Shown piece after piece: positions 25,516 through 37,498 of a stretch of DNA of 64,000 bases (within the stretch, counting starts at the first letter, position 1; the number at the start of each line of letters is the position of its first letter). A program made the position numbers and the translations under genes. The stretch covers positions 61,470,593-61,534,592 of the forward strand of contig OX419759.1 in the NCBI GenBank assembly GCA_948567375.1, read 5' to 3'. The notes beneath the pieces are model-generated. The model was given only the letters and a program-made list of their open reading frames with translations. It did no database searches and was not told the DNA's origin. Source of the DNA: Lunularia cruciata. Lineage: Eukaryota; Streptophyta; Marchantiopsida; Lunulariales; Lunulariaceae.

Positions 25516-26823
25516 ATGGGAGATCAAGTACCTTGTTTTAGTGTAGGAGACTCACTTATTGATGCTGATCCGGGACCTATAAAGTCATCTTTGGATTTGC
25601 AACCTCAACAACCATAAGGGAATTTTGGAGACTTGTTGAGGATGGCTTCTTCTGTGCCTGGCAAAACCAAGGGAGATGAACAATTTTGCATGGCAACACA
25701 CTATTATAGCCAAATACTAGATTATTTGGAGGACCCCAAGCATTTTGCACAAATTCATGGTGGGAATTGCAAAAATCTCATTCAGAAATCGATCACATTT
25801 AGTTTCATGGCAACCTTTTTGATTAGGGAGGGTCAAGGATTTCCTACTTCTATGATAGGTGACAGACTTTACAAGAAATGGTTGCGGTACATGAAACAAT
25901 ACAAAGAAACTCCGGAGCTTAAGAACAAGTCCACGGAAGAAGGTCTCACCAAGAAGGAATGTGGCAAAGGGTGGAGAACTATAGAAGATAAATTGAATGG
26001 AATGTGCTCGCATTTTGCAAGAATGGAAGCCATGTTTGGGACCAGAGCGAACATAAGTCCACCAACAATGGTAAGTTTAGGAGATTGTAATCCTAATTTG
26101 AGCAAAATTTGTGAGGTTGGCAAGGAAGAGGTCCATGAAGGTGCGCAAGAGTGCTCCCAATTCTCATCTCCTCCAGAGGTGGTGCTCCTTGACTCGGGCC
26201 CTGAGTTGGTTGCAAACACCCAAGGGGTGGAAAGTTTAAAAAGTGGCATGGAGAATGGAATCCTATCACTTGAGGATGAGTCTCCATTTGTTCCACCCAT
26301 TGAGGACTTGCCTTTCATTACACCACCACCTTTAATTTCCACAAGAGATGGATCTGATTGTGCTTTTGCCGACCAAGAAGAGGAACATGACCCAAAGAGG
26401 AGGAAAGGTGGAATATCTGCAAGTAAGGCACCCAAGTTGTTACCTAGTATGTCATTGTCTCATGATTTAGCAAAAATTACCATGTTGAAGGTAGATATTA
26501 TAGAATTTAGAGAGAAGTTATAACTAGTTGAACTAGAAGCCACCAACATGAGGAAGAGAGAGAAAACAATGATGAGAATGGAAGTAAAGCGTGTTAGATT
26601 AGAGACAGAGAAGATGAAAATTGAAATTGAGAAAAAATTGAGCGCAGATAAAAGGAAAGCTAGGGCAGACAAACACAAATTTAACGAGAAGAGTTTAGAA
26701 TCAAAGCGCACTCATGAAATCAAAATGAGTCTCATACAAGCAAGGAAAACTCTTGAGGAAATAAGTAACTATTTTAAAGTGCTCACTCAGGTTCAACGTC
26801 CATCATACTCTACTGATAGTGAA
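25516..26823 (+). pseudogene. Harbinger Myb/SANT-like DNA-binding partner protein, with stops
   Basis: PIF/Harbinger elements encode a second protein with a Myb/SANT-like trihelix that binds the element ends and helps the transposase reach the nucleus. This frame starts at ATG 25516 (MGDQVPCFSVGDSLIDADPG), meets a stop at 25615-25617, continues from ATG 25642, meets a second stop at 26521-26523, and runs on in frame to 26823. The central part (about 25700-26050) has the Trp, Tyr and Lys pattern of a trihelix, with GDRLYKKWLRYM and ECGKGWRTIEDKLNG. A Pro/Ser/acid-rich linker follows. The last about 90 residues are a Lys/Glu/Arg-rich coiled coil. Two stops make an intact product unlikely. Confidence 0.65.
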
Positions 26824-26911
26824 TAGTATACCACCATGTAACCTTTATTATAATTATAATAAAGATGAGTTATGGAAACTTGATAAATGCTTCTAGTATC
26901 CGCCTAATGCA

Positions 26912-27019
26912 GCTTGTTACCACTCAGTTCCTCTCATGTTTTTGATGCTGCTCATTACCACTCAGTTCCTCTCATGTTTTTGATGCTGCTTGTTACCACT
27001 CAATTCCTCTCATGTTTTT
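26912..27019. repeat. 38-bp tandem repeat, about 2.8 copies
   Basis: The unit begins GCTTGTTACCACTC and includes TCCTCTCATG and TTTTTGATGCT. Copies start at 26912, 26950 and 26988, the last incomplete, with only a few differences. Confidence 0.85.
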
Positions 27020-27189
27020 CCTTGGCCACACATAGTAAGCGCACGAGTTGGCCCTTATAGCCGCCCATAAAGTCTTTCTTGCAGCTATTAGTAGCACAGT
27101 AAGCCCAAGATGCACCAAGTTGGCACTCATAGCTGCCCAAAAGTCTTTCCTGCTGCCGCTAGTTGCCGCTCAATGCAACACTGAAAAAG

Positions 27190-27470
27190 AATAAAGGCCA
27201 GCTAGTGCTCATCAGCGCTCGTAGGTGCTCGTAGGCGCTAGTAGGCGCTTGTCGAAGGTAGTAGGCGCTAGTAGGCACTCACAAGGACTTGCAATGTAAA
27301 TTTGGTAGGTGCTAGTTGACGCTTGTGGCCTCTGGGAGGTGCTCAAAGATGTTGGGAGGTACTCATAAATTTGGTAGGCGCTCGTCGGTGCTCGTTGGAC
27401 TCCTTGATGCAAGTCATGGCTTGTAGATGCTCATAGACATGCGTTGGCACTGAGGGCCGCTTGTGATGGG
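27190..27470. repeat. Degenerate GTAGGCGCT repeat cluster
   Basis: Many variants of the decamer GTAGGCGCTA/GTAGGTGCTC occur in direct orientation over about 280 bp. Related motifs on the opposite strand occur at 31.72-31.85 kb, so the two clusters face each other around the central cargo of the Harbinger element. Confidence 0.6.
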
Positions 27471-27925
27471 TTTAGGGTGGTGACTCTTGATGGAAATGGT
27501 GCATATATTTGCAACGTGATGACATGTTTGATACACAAGGCACAATGGAGTATATAGCACATGAAAATACAAGAGTTAGACAACAATATGAGAGTTCACA
27601 AGTGCAAACTAAAACATAAATGTATACATAGGGAGAAATGAACATAATATGTATATAAATGGGGAGCCAATAGAACCTAAACCTATGACTATGGAGGTCG
27701 AGGAGGTGAAGAAGAAGAGGGAGATGCACTATGGTGTCTAAGTGCTACTATTGCATCCTCAAGTCTACAACGGTATACATGATGTTGAATCCTAAATGGA
27801 CTCAATGACCACCATAGGGACCACTCGCTCTCATCCAAGTCTCAATGCCTGATACCGCTAGCAAGAAGAGGATATGGGTCACAATGATAAGAACTCAATC
27901 TACCTGATGTCCACTCCTCTTCTGT

Positions 27926-29493
27926 TCAACTAATAGCAGGCCTATTATCATGGACAAATCTATCCAAAGCACTCATCAAAGGGTCAAATGACCAAGTGTA
28001 TGATGCTCTATGTACCCTATAAGGATGGAAGTGGGTAGGGTGGATAGCACAATGTAGATGGTTCCTAGAATAAGAGAGTGCATAACTATCTATGATCAAA
28101 AGATCACAAAGAGGTAAACCTAATGAAGTAAGATGCTCATATGATCTAACTCTAAGTCCTCTGAACTCAAAATCTCGCTGGATATCTCTAGAACACAAAT
28201 AGGCCATGAGGCGAGACCCAATGTGAACTCCCTCCAAGAGTTCAGACCACTGCCACATGCTCCGTAGCAACCACTCCACTCCATCCGGAGTAGGATCTAT
28301 CCACAAGATAACCTCAAAGCGTAGCAAACAGAACTGGATGAAATGGCTAACACCAGGACGGGCTACCCACCCTACAGGCCCGGACTATGTGTGAGGGCAC
28401 CAACCATGCCTAGTCATCCCTCTCTCCCATAAATGGAAACCAATAGCACCATGAATCCATAATGAACACATACAAGTAACATCCACAATAATAATCTTCT
28501 TCCGTAGGAAGCCGGGGAAGAAGATATGTGGAATATACTCTCCTAATAGACAAATCCTCTCTCTAAACTCAGTCTGAGTGTCTTGAGTCTCCACACTATG
28601 AGGTAAACATGGGTAGCATCAATCTAGGTCTGCATCTCATGACGAGTATGGGTCTCGTGAGCAATAGTATGTAATTTGGGTCCAAGATAAGCCACACGAG
28701 CCCTCAAATGAGCTAGACTACTCTCACTCTCCTCTACATGAGCTCTCATCTGAGCTAGACTACTCTCGCTCTCCTCTACCTGAACATGTGCACTCTCACA
28801 CCTCTCTATAGCATATGTTAACTCTTGTGCCTAATTTTGTAACTGGAGCTTGTAACCCTCCGCCATGGCAGCAACACCTAGTATGTCCATGTCCAAGTCA
28901 CCTAATCTCTGCTCTCTCTCTCCATCTTAGAAGTAAGCAAGGTCATATGTCTCTCCTCCTTTGCAGCAAGTAATCCTCTTGCTCACAAAGGAGTCTCTCT
29001 TGCTCTAGCACTAATCTTTCTCTCTCCTCTACACTCTCCAATCTACTCTCATGCTCAGGCACTAATCTCTCTCTCTCCTCTACACTCTCCAGTCTACTCT
29101 CACGCTCAAGGAGATTTCTCTCTCTACACTCAACCACTTGAACACAATCATCTAAAATGTGAGTGATGTCAACTGAACAAGAAGGAGGTGAAGGTACTTT
29201 GAAATGCATGGGGTCACCAACTCCTTCCACAAATGGAGAAAGTGGTGAAAGGGAAGAAGAGTGAAAAGGAGCTATCTCAACAAAGGGTAAGGGTTGTGTC
29301 TCAACACAAATCTGCTGAACACATGTTCACAAGTGGTACATTTAGTTATCCATCAAGTACAAATTCATATTTGAATTTAAAAATATACAAGTTCACAAGT
29401 TCATTAATTCAAGCTTCTTAAATGAACTCATTTATTAAATCCGGTAATGGTATATACAAAAGAACTTTGTATGTTTTCCAACATACAAATATA

Positions 29494-29528
<35 letters not shown>

Positions 29529-30226
29529 CAAAACTCAAACCTAATCAATCAATCACTCACCATCCTCATCCTCATCCTCATCCTCATCCTCTCCCTCATC
29601 CTCCCTATCATCATTAGTCTTGTCCTCATCCAAGCTATCTGCATCCTCATGATCATCATCATGCTTTCCCTCGTGTATAATCTCCTCCTCTCCATCACTC
29701 AGGTACATCACGTCCTCCTTTGGAATGAAACCTCTCTCCACAAAGAGATGCGTGAATATCTGTCCAAGGAAGGTGACTCTGAACCTATGCCCCTTAGGAC
29801 TCCTCAATTGGCTTGCAAACTCCCCACCTCTGCAATGATAACTCTAAAAGCTAACTCTCCCCGATCATAATCCTCCACACCAAATCTCCTCAACTTGGTC
29901 TTGGTGTTGAGTACCAAATGCCCATGTACAATCTTAGGCCTAATAGTGGGTGCAATAAGTGCACTCATCAATTGGAAGAAAGCTCAAAATGCAAGATATA
30001 CACATTGCCTTGCAAGATATCTTTTTGCAACCCTATCCCTTTGTGAAAACCAGTCTGAAACAATTGTGTAAGGAACTATCCTCCATCTTGGTGTTCTCTC
30101 CCTTGGCATGGCAAGTGCATCTCTAACTATATCTGCAGACAATTGAAATCGCCTACCTCTTACCAAACCTATGCAAGAGACCTTGTCCCATGAACTCACA
30201 AACTCTATACATGGAATGACCTGCAA
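27926..30226 (-). pseudogene. Decayed transposon-type gene inside the Harbinger element
   Basis: Minus-strand frames line up in order as one broken protein. The 5' part (30226-29984, after a TTTTGCAG acceptor) has IGLVRGRRFQLSADIVRDAL, resembling the N-terminal domain annotated in plants as a putative plant transposon protein. A stop at about 29978-29980 interrupts it, and the same frame goes on with MSALIAPTIRPKIVHGHLVL. Next come an acidic Asp/Glu run (29553-29650), a Glu/Arg coiled coil with the repeated ESRLESVEERERL (28943-29150), and two Trp/Leu-rich blocks (28594-28385 and 28327-27926). The function is unknown. The family match is from memory and tentative. Several stops show it is dead. 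Confidence 0.45.
29497..29526. repeat. (AT)n microsatellite
   Basis: About 15 uninterrupted AT units. Confidence 0.95.
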
Positions 30227-30329
30227 AACCCACCAATAAAATCAGCTCAAACTTCTCTCCCAAGGACTCAAGCTTAGGGGGTGCTGCTTGATGCTGCTTG
30301 AAGACGCCTACAAACAATATTAAACTCAA

Positions 30330-31720
30330 AAGAGCCGCTGGTCGCTGCTGGTTGCAGTGACTGGGAGCCGTTTGGTGGCATGGGACAGTGCTCCTGACCG
30401 GGGCGCCTCTTGTGCAGCACCAGGGGGGCAGCCGACACCACGCGTAGGTGCTTGTGGATGCTGCTCGCAAGTGTAGCTACGCTGGATCACACTGCGGGAC
30501 AATGAGGGAAACGCTAGGAGCCGCGCATAGCCCCACAGAAGCACTAGGTGCCGTGCGGAGTCACGGGAAGGCGCTCGCACACAAGGGTTTAGGGCTTGGG
30601 GATGGCGCTAGACAGCACTAAATGACGTGCGAGGATGCTGGTAGGCACTACAGGATAGGGAGGGAGACGCGAGGAGGTCTACGCAGCCCCGTGGAAAAGT
30701 TGGGTGCCGTGCAGGGTCATGGGAAGGTGCTTGTGTGCAGGGGTTTAGGGTTTAGAGATGGCATTGGATGGCGTGAGAGGATGCTGGGAGGCACTATTGG
30801 GAAGCGTTGATGATTTGGAAGCAATAAACCTGAAATAAATGAAAATCTTGAGGTAGAATGAAAAGAAAACAATGAGGAAGGTTTGAAGAATACCTCTGGC
30901 CGTGGATAGTGAAGTCCAAGAGTTATTTTGAGCACCATTACATCTAGATTGATCTCCCAAATTCCCAAAATAGCAGTTCAAATCTGATGTTTGTCCAGCC
31001 AGCACCACTTGATGAAATTGGCTGGGTGTTGAATGCTATGGAATGCTATGAGCCAATCTCCTTCTTGAGTATTTCTCATGTCGGGCCCATCAACTATCTT
31101 TTTGTATCCCTAGATTTCTGCTAGGTTCAAATTGAATCTGCTCTTAGTCTCTTGAATGCTCTCTTATCTCTCTTCTCAATCTCTCCTTGTTGTTTCTCTA
31201 GAGTCTCCAAAGCACTCCTTCAATTAGAAATATGAATGGAATTCTTCCAACTCTCTGGCCCCACAAAGTCCCAACTCTCCTAGGCTCCCCACAGCGAGTT
31301 GGTCTCCTTTGAGTTGGGCTTCAGCTAGCCAGTTTGCCTCTTTCCTTCCGAACACCCCACTCTCAAAATGGCTCACACACACACGCACACCCTCACGAAA
31401 TGACCCTTCCTTGAAATGGCTCTTTCTCCTTCGAACAACTCACACATCCATGCACACCCTTGCAAAATGACCCGTTCTCCTTTCAACACCCCACACACTC
31501 GTGAATGAGGCTTTCTAACACTTCCACACCCATGGGAATGACATGAACTGAAAAGAAGAAGGTTTATATAACCTAGGCAGTTGCAAAAAAAACTCAATAC
31601 CAAACATCCTAAAATGTACACTTTGGAGGCAAATTTTCATTTTTCAACCAAAAGAACTCAAATCTTGAGTGGCAACATGCGGCACTCCACATCGCCAACC
31701 GGCGCAAGCAAGCATTGCAT
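30330..31720. other. Harbinger interior, no gene recognised
   Basis: GC-richer, with scattered GGTGCT/GCACTA-like motifs related to the 27.2-kb repeats, followed by CT-rich sequence containing an (AC)n-like tract near 31376. Open frames are low-complexity and not convincing. Confidence 0.4.
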
Positions 31721-31726
31721 ATTTCA

Positions 31727-31850
31727 CGTAGTGCCTACCAGCACCTACTACCGGCGCCTACCCGCGCCTACGAGTGTAGTTAATATTTGTGCATATTGGA
31801 GTGCGGTCCCCAGCATCCGCTAGCATCTACGAGTGCCACTCGATGACCCG
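31727..31850. repeat. Inverted counterpart of the GTAGGCGCT repeats
   Basis: Contains GCCTACCAGCACCTACTACC and CGCCTACCCGCGCCTACGAG, the reverse-strand version of the 27.2-kb cluster. Together they could be subterminal repeats of a nested element of about 4.6 kb (inference). I could not find clear ends for one. Confidence 0.5.
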
Positions 31851-32183
31851 AAAGCATTTTTTAAGTTTGTGAGCAGCACCCAGCGTGTACAATCATCATC
31901 TCACGGTGTATGCAACATTGGCTCATTTTTTTCCGACAACATCTGACAAGTGACTTTCAAGTGTAAACTTGCTAAACATCACACCTTGTAAGTGTAAATG
32001 GAGGCCTTACAAATGTACAGATTAAGCTTCATAGAATTATTTTTGCATCCTTTGAATTCTTATCCCAATAATACATCAAGATACACTCATGGTCTAAGAT
32101 AAAGACTCATGGTCGAAGTTACTAGATTATGAGATATGAGATGAATAATTGAAAAATATATATTTCATTATATGGAATCTCAA

Positions 32184-33539
32184 TCAATCGAGTACATCAT
32201 CAGTGTTATAATCAAGGCAATGTTTCATCACCCTTGATCTACTTTCTTCTCTACCAAGTTCTACACCATGAAAGGACATTTCTGAATCTATTTGAGTTTC
32301 CTCTGTAAATCTGCCATCATCCTCTAACCAAAGGTCAGACCTATTGATTAAAAAATTATGTAAAATAATATACACCGATACCCACTTTAACAAAGAATCA
32401 TTTCTACTATTGTCTTTCAGTTGCACTCTTAGCTCGTGAAGAGAATGCCATCTAGCTTTCAATACTCCTATACAATGCTCATTTACCACTCTTGCCTTTG
32501 CTAAATATTTATTAAACTCCTGCTTGTCCTTTGAGCGAGCCTGCTTGAAAGCGTGGACTAGGTGATGCATGTGTACATAACCCGAATCACTTAAAAGGTA
32601 CTCCTTTGCCTCAAAAGTGTGATAACTCTCTCTTAGGTTCAAATCATTCCATAGTGACAATTTTTTCAAACAAGTCATATCATGACATGACCTTGGCATT
32701 CCTACAAATAAAAATGGCCATACTTTTAGTAAACTAAACTAAAAGGATCACCAATGCATTGCAAAAATACCTAACAAAACAACACATAACATAAAACATA
32801 CCTCCGGAAAATGTATAATTCTCCTTTTATCATCACAAATAACTGGGCCGTTTATAGAATATGAACCCTTGCGGCTAAAATATATTTCCCCGTCCATAGT
32901 TGGTTGGGCTGCAAGAGGAAACAATGTTCCATCTACCAAACTAACACAATCGGGAAAACCTTTCTGTGCAAAAATAGTGGATATCCTCCTCCTCTCCTTG
33001 AGTTTGGGCCAAGCAACTTGACTCCTCATCACATCTAATATGGTTGTCATAACTCTATCAATAAAAGCACTAATGCCCCAAATATTTAAACCCCGTGCAA
33101 CAGAAGCTCCATTGCCGTGATGCCCAAATCTATCCAATGCTAGGGCAACTTGGATCCACACGGGTGTTTGCTCTCTTTGGTACCTTTTCTCAAAAATCAT
33201 GTGAGTCTTAATCAAATCAACTAATATTGGAAAAGAATCCCCATCCATTCTAGTAAGTTGGCAAAAGGCCTTAGTATCTAGATTTATAAAATACTCTTTC
33301 ACAAACTCTCTACTACAAGGGTAAGTAACACAGGGTTCCAAGTATCGATGAGTATGTGCATACTCCCATCCACTAATAAAACATTCTAGCATATCTAAAT
33401 CTCCTCCTAATTTCTTGTCTTCATCTTCTAATCCTTGTAGCGATATCTCTAAATCTAACCTAATCATCCATTGAATACATTTTCTAATATTTCTGATTAG
33501 TTCTAAACAAGTGCTCCCTCTTGGCATGATTTTACTCAA
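32184..33539 (-). CDS. PIF/Harbinger DDE transposase
   Basis: This enzyme cuts and moves Harbinger elements and related MITEs (DDE_Tnp_4 / HARBI1 family). Two minus-strand exons, 32771-33539 and 32184-32701, join at TTAG|gtattt and tttgtag|GA in frame to give 428 residues without a stop. The helical N-terminal half carries REQTPVWIQVALALDRFGHH. The catalytic part has the first Asp in CVSLVDGTLFPLA, followed by YFSRKGSYSINGPVICD. The second Asp is in MPRSCHDMT and the Glu in RVVNEHCIGVLKARW. All three catalytic residues are therefore present. The alternative donor at CCGGAG|gtatgt looks stronger but shifts the frame. The 3' end carries a short acidic tail. This is one of the few unbroken transposon genes in the window. 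Confidence 0.85.
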
Positions 33540-33569
33540 TTTTTAATCACCACTGATAACTCCTTATCG

Positions 33570-33720
33570 ATGAAGGTGCATCTCTCTTCTCAGCAAAGGG
33601 GCATCTCTCTTCCTAGTGAAATTTCAGCAAAGGGGCATCTCTATTCTCTGTGCGCACAAAAAAACCATCTCAAATTTCAGCAAAGGGGCATCTATATTCT
33701 CTTTGCGCACAAAAGAACAA
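33570..33720. repeat. Short tandem repeat near the transposase 5' end
   Basis: TCAGCAAAGGGGCATCT recurs three times, followed in two copies by ATTCTCT and GCGCACAAA. It lies just upstream of the transposase start. Confidence 0.8.
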
Positions 33721-34375
33721 TCTCATCAATTTCATTTTGTAACAAGAAAACAAGTTCATGAATTTCATTTCATTACTCAAGGGGGAAGAAAGGAATACAT
33801 TTCATACTCGTACAAGAGACCATTTTTTTAAATAACGAAATCAAGAGTAACACTTCAAAAAAAATCACTCCTCACTCTAACCTTCCCATTGCTCGCACTC
33901 AAATCTTCCCACTCCAAACAAATTCACTCCCCCTTCCACCTCTGGCTATGGGTCTCTCAAATCTTCATCGGGTGGTCAATTTTTGCATGCCCTCAAATCT
34001 TTCCACTCATGCTCCCTCCAATCTTCCTCGGTGGTAAAAATTTTCCGAGTTGCCACTCGTCATTTCATTACCATGGGTGTTCTCGAACATCCTGGATGTT
34101 GCTTTTGGTGGCCATCACTTTCACTCTAACCCTAAATGATAACTTTACTAACCCTAATGTGCAATCAATGCACTACGGAGTGATAACAAAAATTCCTTAT
34201 CCCTTATTTTCTATGAATCTCATACGGAGTGTGCTAATAATAAAGAACTTGGCTTGAACTCCGTAACAATACCTTTTCTACCTCCCGGTCACACACCATA
34301 CCCATTTAGTCAACGCTTCGTAACAATCTATATGAAAAGTTATGGAACTTCATATAACTATTTCTGAAACCCCCC

Positions 34376-35500
34376 TAATGTGTATTTTCGTTGGACATCT
34401 ACGTGAGTAAAAACTTGAAATACCTTAGCCTTCTACTGGCATGGACAGGAATAATGATATCGGTAATTCCACACGTACTGCGAATAGTGTATGTGGATTT
34501 CACAAGTTTGTCTCTATTTTATCAACCGGCCGTTCCTTTTTGTTATATCATACAGTGATGCTATGAAGATTATTTCAATATAATTCAATCTTGCGCAATC
34601 AAGGGAGAATGTTTCTCATAAGGTTATAGAAATCCCTTGTGCAATCCCTGAGGAGAGCCGCGCAGAAAATCTGTAGAATCTGCAAGAAATGTTTTCTATA
34701 ATAATACTCAATTGCTTTATCATTTTATATAAAATATAGAAAACAAAATATCAAAACCAACTGGGAAACAGGGCAAATAAATCATCTTAAATTTTCTCTA
34801 TGTATTTTTCACAATTAGATGTCGTTAGATTATTAAGTTTATCATCCATCCAAGAGGCAAAGCTAAGTGCGGTACCGTAATACTCCATTGGAGTGTGCTC
34901 TCGGCAATTTATGATTAAAATAGAAAATGTCATTTTGGAATTTCCAGATGCTTTAAAGAAAATTACGTATACTTTGCTTGAAGAAAGGGATTATATAATT
35001 TAGTGGACAATATAAGACATGAAGTTGTTGGGTATAAGTTATACAAAGTAATGGTAAACTGTGAAATATCTTTTTGCTGATATCAGTATAGTTTAGGAAT
35101 GTCGAAATCTCATTATGATTTCATCAATAGACTCTCCTCGCACCTGAAATTTTTTTAGATAGTAGCTTCGAGAGGTTATGAATAGCTTACTCTCGACTGA
35201 AACCATCATACAAATTACTGTTATAGATTATTTTAATATCTTTTACCATTCAATGATACTTAAATAATATAATTTAGGTAATACTTGAAAGAAGGATACA
35301 CAATAATTAATAAAATTAATAAAATAATAGATATTGAAATGGACTTCAATCAAAATAAAATTTTCAATTTATATTATTGAATTATTTTAAAAAATAGTTG
35401 TATATTGGGACTAACCCTCCATCGATATTTATATTTATGATCTTACTCTTTGCTCAATTGAATATGTCCAATAAGTTCTTATTTTATTCTTTCGGAGAAG
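34376..35500. other. AT-rich spacer
   Basis: Between the Harbinger element and the LINE 3' end. Very AT-rich. No gene, RNA or repeat was recognised. Confidence 0.5.
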
Positions 35501-37397
35501 GATGACCGCGTAGAAAACATGAAGGATGGGAAGACCCCATCAAGCCGTACAAGGAAGAGATGAAAAAGGTAAAATGGGGATAAGCCCCAATAGAGTCTAT
35601 ATGAGAAATCTCCCCCACTACACCTAAGATATTTGAGCTATGCAAGTCGTGTGGTCTACAAACAACTAGAGCATCTAAAGAAGCATCACCTAGTGTGATT
35701 ACTCTCTTATGGATTGCATCAGCCACTACCCTCTATAGAGCAATGGACACACATACGCTATCTAAAATATGCTACAAAGTATGAGAGTGAGAGTGGTACC
35801 CCTGGCGCCTAACATGATGAAGCTCTTGCGCACTCCTTGACAAATGTGTTGAACGTTGTGTCCATCACTCTATATAACTCTAAGGCTAGAGGAACAAAGA
35901 GGTGACCTTGCTACATGCCCCTCTACTTGGAGACCTTGCAACCTATTGCTGCGATCATTGCACATCCAAGGGGATGGGTAATCACTCCCTCCGGAACTAT
36001 ATCTTGCATAGGGTCTGTAACCACGACATCTACTACTATTAGTTGATCATCTTGGACCAAGTTTTTGTCTACCCTAACACGTGTTGTTTGCAAAGCATAA
36101 GAATGTTTCCTCCAAGCCAAGTATCCACTCTCTTGTGCCATAGCAAATACTATGTCCCTAATAGCATCATGGGTTGTTATCCTCTGTCCAAAAGGACACC
36201 GTGTCATATAGACCATTATTGCATCTAGTGTAGAACCATACTCACACATGAGTAATAAAGATGCAACTAGGTGGACCAAACCTAGGCAAGACCTCCTCAT
36301 TGTGGAGAAAGTAGCTAATATGAGTAAGAATGCCCTAATGCATAGTCGAGCTAGGATCCAAGAGCTTGCACCCTTGCTAGAGCAAGAGCAAAGACGTGCT
36401 CTAGTAGCCTAAGGAATGGACAAGTCAACTAAGAGGAGAATGTAGTGTATGCTCACATTGTCACTCCATCAAGGAAGATTGTAAACCTCTAGTCCAATTT
36501 GATGATAGTGAAGCAAAAGATGGAAAGTCTTTTCATGCCCATGGGGGTAGACTATCTCTTGTTTGTTGTAATAACATATAGAGAGAAAAGGATCTCCCCT
36601 CCACCTCTGTCACATTAGTCTCCAAGACTAGCCTATCAACAACCACAAAATGAGAAAGTAGGGGTGCCAAGAGAGCCCAACTACCTAAAAATACTATAGG
36701 TACAATCTCCTCCATAGATAGCAAACCAACCTCTCCACACAAGATTGGCAGAGCCGTCTATCTATGTGTTAAATCCCCTATCACACACTCAATGTTCATG
36801 GTCCAATAATATCACCAAAGACTCCCATAATCCTCTTATCAAAAGCTCTCAAATGTGATAGGAAGGACAAGGAGGGAGGAACTGTACGAATGAGGTAGGA
36901 CGGTCAATGAGCAATACTAGAGGAGAGTATATCAAATGTCACCTATGGATCTCCTAGTAATAGAAGGTCGTCTACATGAAGAACATCTTCTGCAAGGGCA
37001 ATGTCTAATAAGCATATGAAAAAATCCTCGGATCCTATTGGCACTCCAAGAATACGTAGTCTATCTATAGATGTGATACACCCCTTTGGAAGCTCAAGGT
37101 GGGGAGGAATACCTAAAGGGGACCATGTTGTACACTTTGACACCTTGACTCTCAAGCCTACTAGATGTAGCTTGGTAGTCAAGTGGTCAAAGGCCTGCCT
37201 GATTTAATCTATAGAGCCCATGATATGGGTATCATCTGCCAAGGAAGGAAATACACAACTTGGCATAGCCAAAGTAATAGATAAGAGAGCTTAAAGTGAG
37301 CCATAGCAAATAAGAGTCCCCTTAAACAATCTCCCTAACATATACCCACAGTTGACTCCAAGATAGTGACTCCCTCTTGTGAGCCACCATGCTAGTA
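35501..37397 (-). pseudogene. LINE: C-terminal reverse transcriptase and R2-like endonuclease region
   Basis: Reading the minus strand from the Tigger junction, a block related to the GDPL motif comes first, then PSLADDTHIMG with the reverse transcriptase Asp-Asp pair (37231-37242). Next is KCTTWSPLGIPPHLELP followed by DRLRILGVPIGSEDF (37140-37020). Further on (36300-35923) a Cys/His-like block, RCPFGQRITTHDAIRD, precedes SGYLAWRKHSYAL and VVDVVVTDP. That order resembles the zinc-binding and restriction-like endonuclease region of R2-type LINEs; this is inference from memory. The 3' tail at 35501-35597 is shared with three relics elsewhere in the window. Multiple frameshifts and stops are present. 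Confidence 0.65.
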
Positions 37398-37498
37398 TAG
37401 AGTAAAACCTCCCAATAGTGACATATATTGGTATTGGCTATCAATGTCACTATTGAGAGATTATCACTAACCAGAGGAAAGTGTGCAACCTCTTTCTC

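Larger units (their letters stand above)
25007..34375. mobile_element. PIF/Harbinger DNA transposon, 9.4 kb
   Basis: The ends 25007-25022 (GGGGTTTCAGAAATAG) and 34358-34373 (its exact reverse complement, followed by two extra C) form terminal inverted repeats. The flanks are ATA on the left and TAA on the right, an imperfect version of the 3-bp TWA duplication of this superfamily. Inside both ends are repeated GTAAC/GTAAT motifs (for example CTCTGTAACT on the left, CTCCGTAACA and CTTCGTAACA on the right). The two genes typical of the superfamily are present and point toward each other: a Myb/SANT-like gene on the left and a DDE transposase on the right. About 5 kb of extra sequence separates them, more than is usual. 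Confidence 0.75.

Noticed and set aside
25869-26435. 188-codon minus-strand frame
   Set aside because: Antisense shadow of the Harbinger Myb-like gene.
29553-29650. Asp/Glu-rich run as a separate acidic protein
   Set aside because: The run is a CATCCT trinucleotide-type repeat within the decayed gene. On its own it does not support an independent gene.
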